A DNA stretch of 64,000 nt from Mucilaginibacter rubeus (GTDB lineage Bacteria > Bacteroidota > Bacteroidia > Sphingobacteriales > Sphingobacteriaceae): assembly GCF_014643835.1 (NCBI RefSeq), contig NZ_BMKD01000003.1:310001-374000 (forward strand), read 5' to 3'. The position numbers and the translations under genes are program-made. This document shows, in pieces, positions 63,190 to 64,000 of this stretch. The notes beneath the pieces are model-generated. The model searched no databases, was not told the origin of the DNA, and saw only the letters and a list, made by a program, of their open reading frames with translations. Each line of letters starts with the position of its first letter. The first letter of the stretch is position 1.

Positions 63190-63233
63190 CTTCTTCCAAA
63201 GATGCTGTATCATGAGCCCCGGCTTTGTCAGGC

Positions 63234-63265
63234 TTGGACAGCACTGTTAAAATTCACTAATTTTG
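63234..63265 (+). promoter_or_regulatory. Promoter of the right-edge AraC gene
   Basis: TTG (63234-63236), 21 bases, TAATTTTG (63258-63265), an exact TAnnTTTG. The ATG is at 63295. Confidence 0.55.
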
Positions 63266-63294
63266 TGCGAATCAAATTACATTACCCCGGGCCC

Positions 63295-64000
63295 ATGGAA
63301 AATTCAACGATTCCCCGTATGCCATTGGAAACTTTCGCAGCGGACAACTACCAGCAGCCATTGCTCAACGTAGAGCATTACCCGGTTGATTCGCAATACT
63401 TTGTCATTCAAAACCGGGACACTTACCCGATTAAGGATTATATATCGCCGCACCGTCGTAAATTTTACAAGATCTTCCATATGACCCGGGGCACCGGAGT
63501 TTTGACCATCGGCCTTCACCGCTACGAAATGAGGCGGAATGAGATCGCTTTTCTCCACCCCGACGAGATCATGTCCTGGCAAACCACCTCAGCAGAGACA
63601 GGTGGACATTTCTGCCTGATCCATCCGAACTACTTCGGGCTCGAAGCCGACCATGTGCTTCAGTTGTTCCGGCAGTTCCCGAACTTTGAGACTGATAAGG
63701 CGGTGATCCAACTGACCGACGAACAGTCGGCCACGATCAACGGTTATTTCGAAACGATGCACCGGGAAGACCGCGGTAACAGCGACGATAAAAAGCAGGC
63801 GATTTTATTACAGTTGCAGATGCTGTTGCTCGAAAGCCGGCGCGCTGGCAAGAACCTGATTCGCACGAAGGCTTCGGAAGGTTATAGCTATATCTACCGT
63901 TTCTTATCCTTACTGGAATCATCCTTTCAGGTACAGGAACGCGACTCCTACGTTAAGCTTAAAACGGCGGCTGAATTTGCAGACCAACTGCATGTGCACC
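63295..64000 (+). CDS. AraC-family regulator, 3' end beyond the window
   Basis: 235 codons from ATG 63295, open to the right edge. An N-terminal cupin-type sensing domain (PHRRKFYKIFHMTRGTGVLTI, split as RKFYKIFHMTRGTGVLTI, and EIAFLHPDEIMSWQ) and a helical dimerisation part are in the window. The first helix-turn-helix (KTAAEFADQLHVH) begins at the edge. Codon use is visibly richer in G and C than neighbouring genes, a hint of transfer. Target unknown. Confidence 0.85.
   Translation, partial: MENSTIPRMPLETFAADNYQQPLLNVEHYPVDSQYFVIQNRDTYPIKDYISPHRRKFYKIFHMTRGTGVLTIGLHRYEMRRNEIAFLHPDEIMSWQTTSAETGGHFCLIHPNYFGLEADHVLQLFRQFPNFETDKAVIQLTDEQSATINGYFETMHREDRGNSDDKKQAILLQLQMLLLESRRAGKNLIRTKASEGYSYIYRFLSLLESSFQVQERDSYVKLKTAAEFADQLHVH

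Noticed and set aside
1-64000. CRISPR arrays, tRNA genes, rRNA genes, integrases
   Set aside because: No regularly spaced direct repeats with unique spacers, no cloverleaf or rRNA-like sequence and no recombinase gene was recognised by eye; short tRNAs cannot be fully excluded without a search program.

Overview
The window comes from a Bacteroidota chromosome, most likely Sphingobacteriaceae and Mucilaginibacter- or Pedobacter-like. The grounds are the SusC/SusD pair, several TAnnTTTG-type promoter boxes, a LytS/LytTR pair, lipoproteins with the Bacteroidota-style Cys-Lys-Lys start, and many small intergenic palindromes. The genus is inferred from gene content and style, not from a marker gene. 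No rRNA, tRNA, CRISPR array or insertion sequence was recognised.

Region 1 (1-27498) reads as one nutrient-acquisition locus for hydroxyproline-rich plant glycoproteins (extensin-like). It holds two beta-L-arabinofuranosidase-family enzymes (GH127/GH146 type), a SusC/SusD importer, a GH27 alpha-galactosidase and a GH43 enzyme with carbohydrate-binding modules. It also holds an exported DUF885 metallopeptidase, a DPP-IV-like S9 peptidase, an aminopeptidase-P-like M24 enzyme, an amino-acid permease and an AraC regulator. All four enzymes that convert trans-4-hydroxy-L-proline to 2-oxoglutarate are present: 4-hydroxyproline 2-epimerase, FAD-dependent D-amino-acid/D-hydroxyproline dehydrogenase, DapA-family deaminase and 2-oxoglutarate semialdehyde dehydrogenase. 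The parts fit an order of stripping the glycan, cutting the peptide, importing it, and burning the imino acid.

Region 2 (27537-35397) has a PepSY-like lipoprotein and then a tightly coupled six-gene minus-strand operon: PqqD-like protein, ATP-grasp ligase, type III PLP decarboxylase, urea-transporter/M23-peptidase fusion, TPR/beta-barrel outer-membrane protein, and TPR protein. A good Bacteroidota promoter precedes it. I do not recognise a described system with this gene order, and it is my best candidate for an undescribed pathway.

Region 3 (35404-38266) is a receiver protein and a LytS/LytTR two-component pair. Upstream is a putative short RNA or attenuator with two hairpins. Region 4 (38267-41754) contains peptidase E and a probable DNA-alkylation repair regulon. 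There, a 2OG-Fe(II) oxygenase plus a conserved hypothetical protein, and an AraC-methyltransferase (Ada-like) gene, are fired outward by two promoters. Their -33 boxes sit at the ends of a perfect 18-bp inverted repeat, which also brackets a DUF488 gene.

Region 5 (42049-64000) is a mix of housekeeping and accessory genes: a small ABC module, a retropepsin-like protease coupled to a four-repeat E-set protein, PhzF, SMC, an S41 protease, a HAD-like protein with an altered nucleophile, a LolD-type ATPase, SucC and an SHOCT protein. It continues with a LuxE-like acyl-protein synthetase, DUF1203, a SYLF protein, penicillin acylase, a thermonuclease lipoprotein, a VOC protein, a 2Fe-2S ferredoxin and a truncated AraC regulator at the right edge. 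Several distinct palindromic or tandem repeats lie only between genes.
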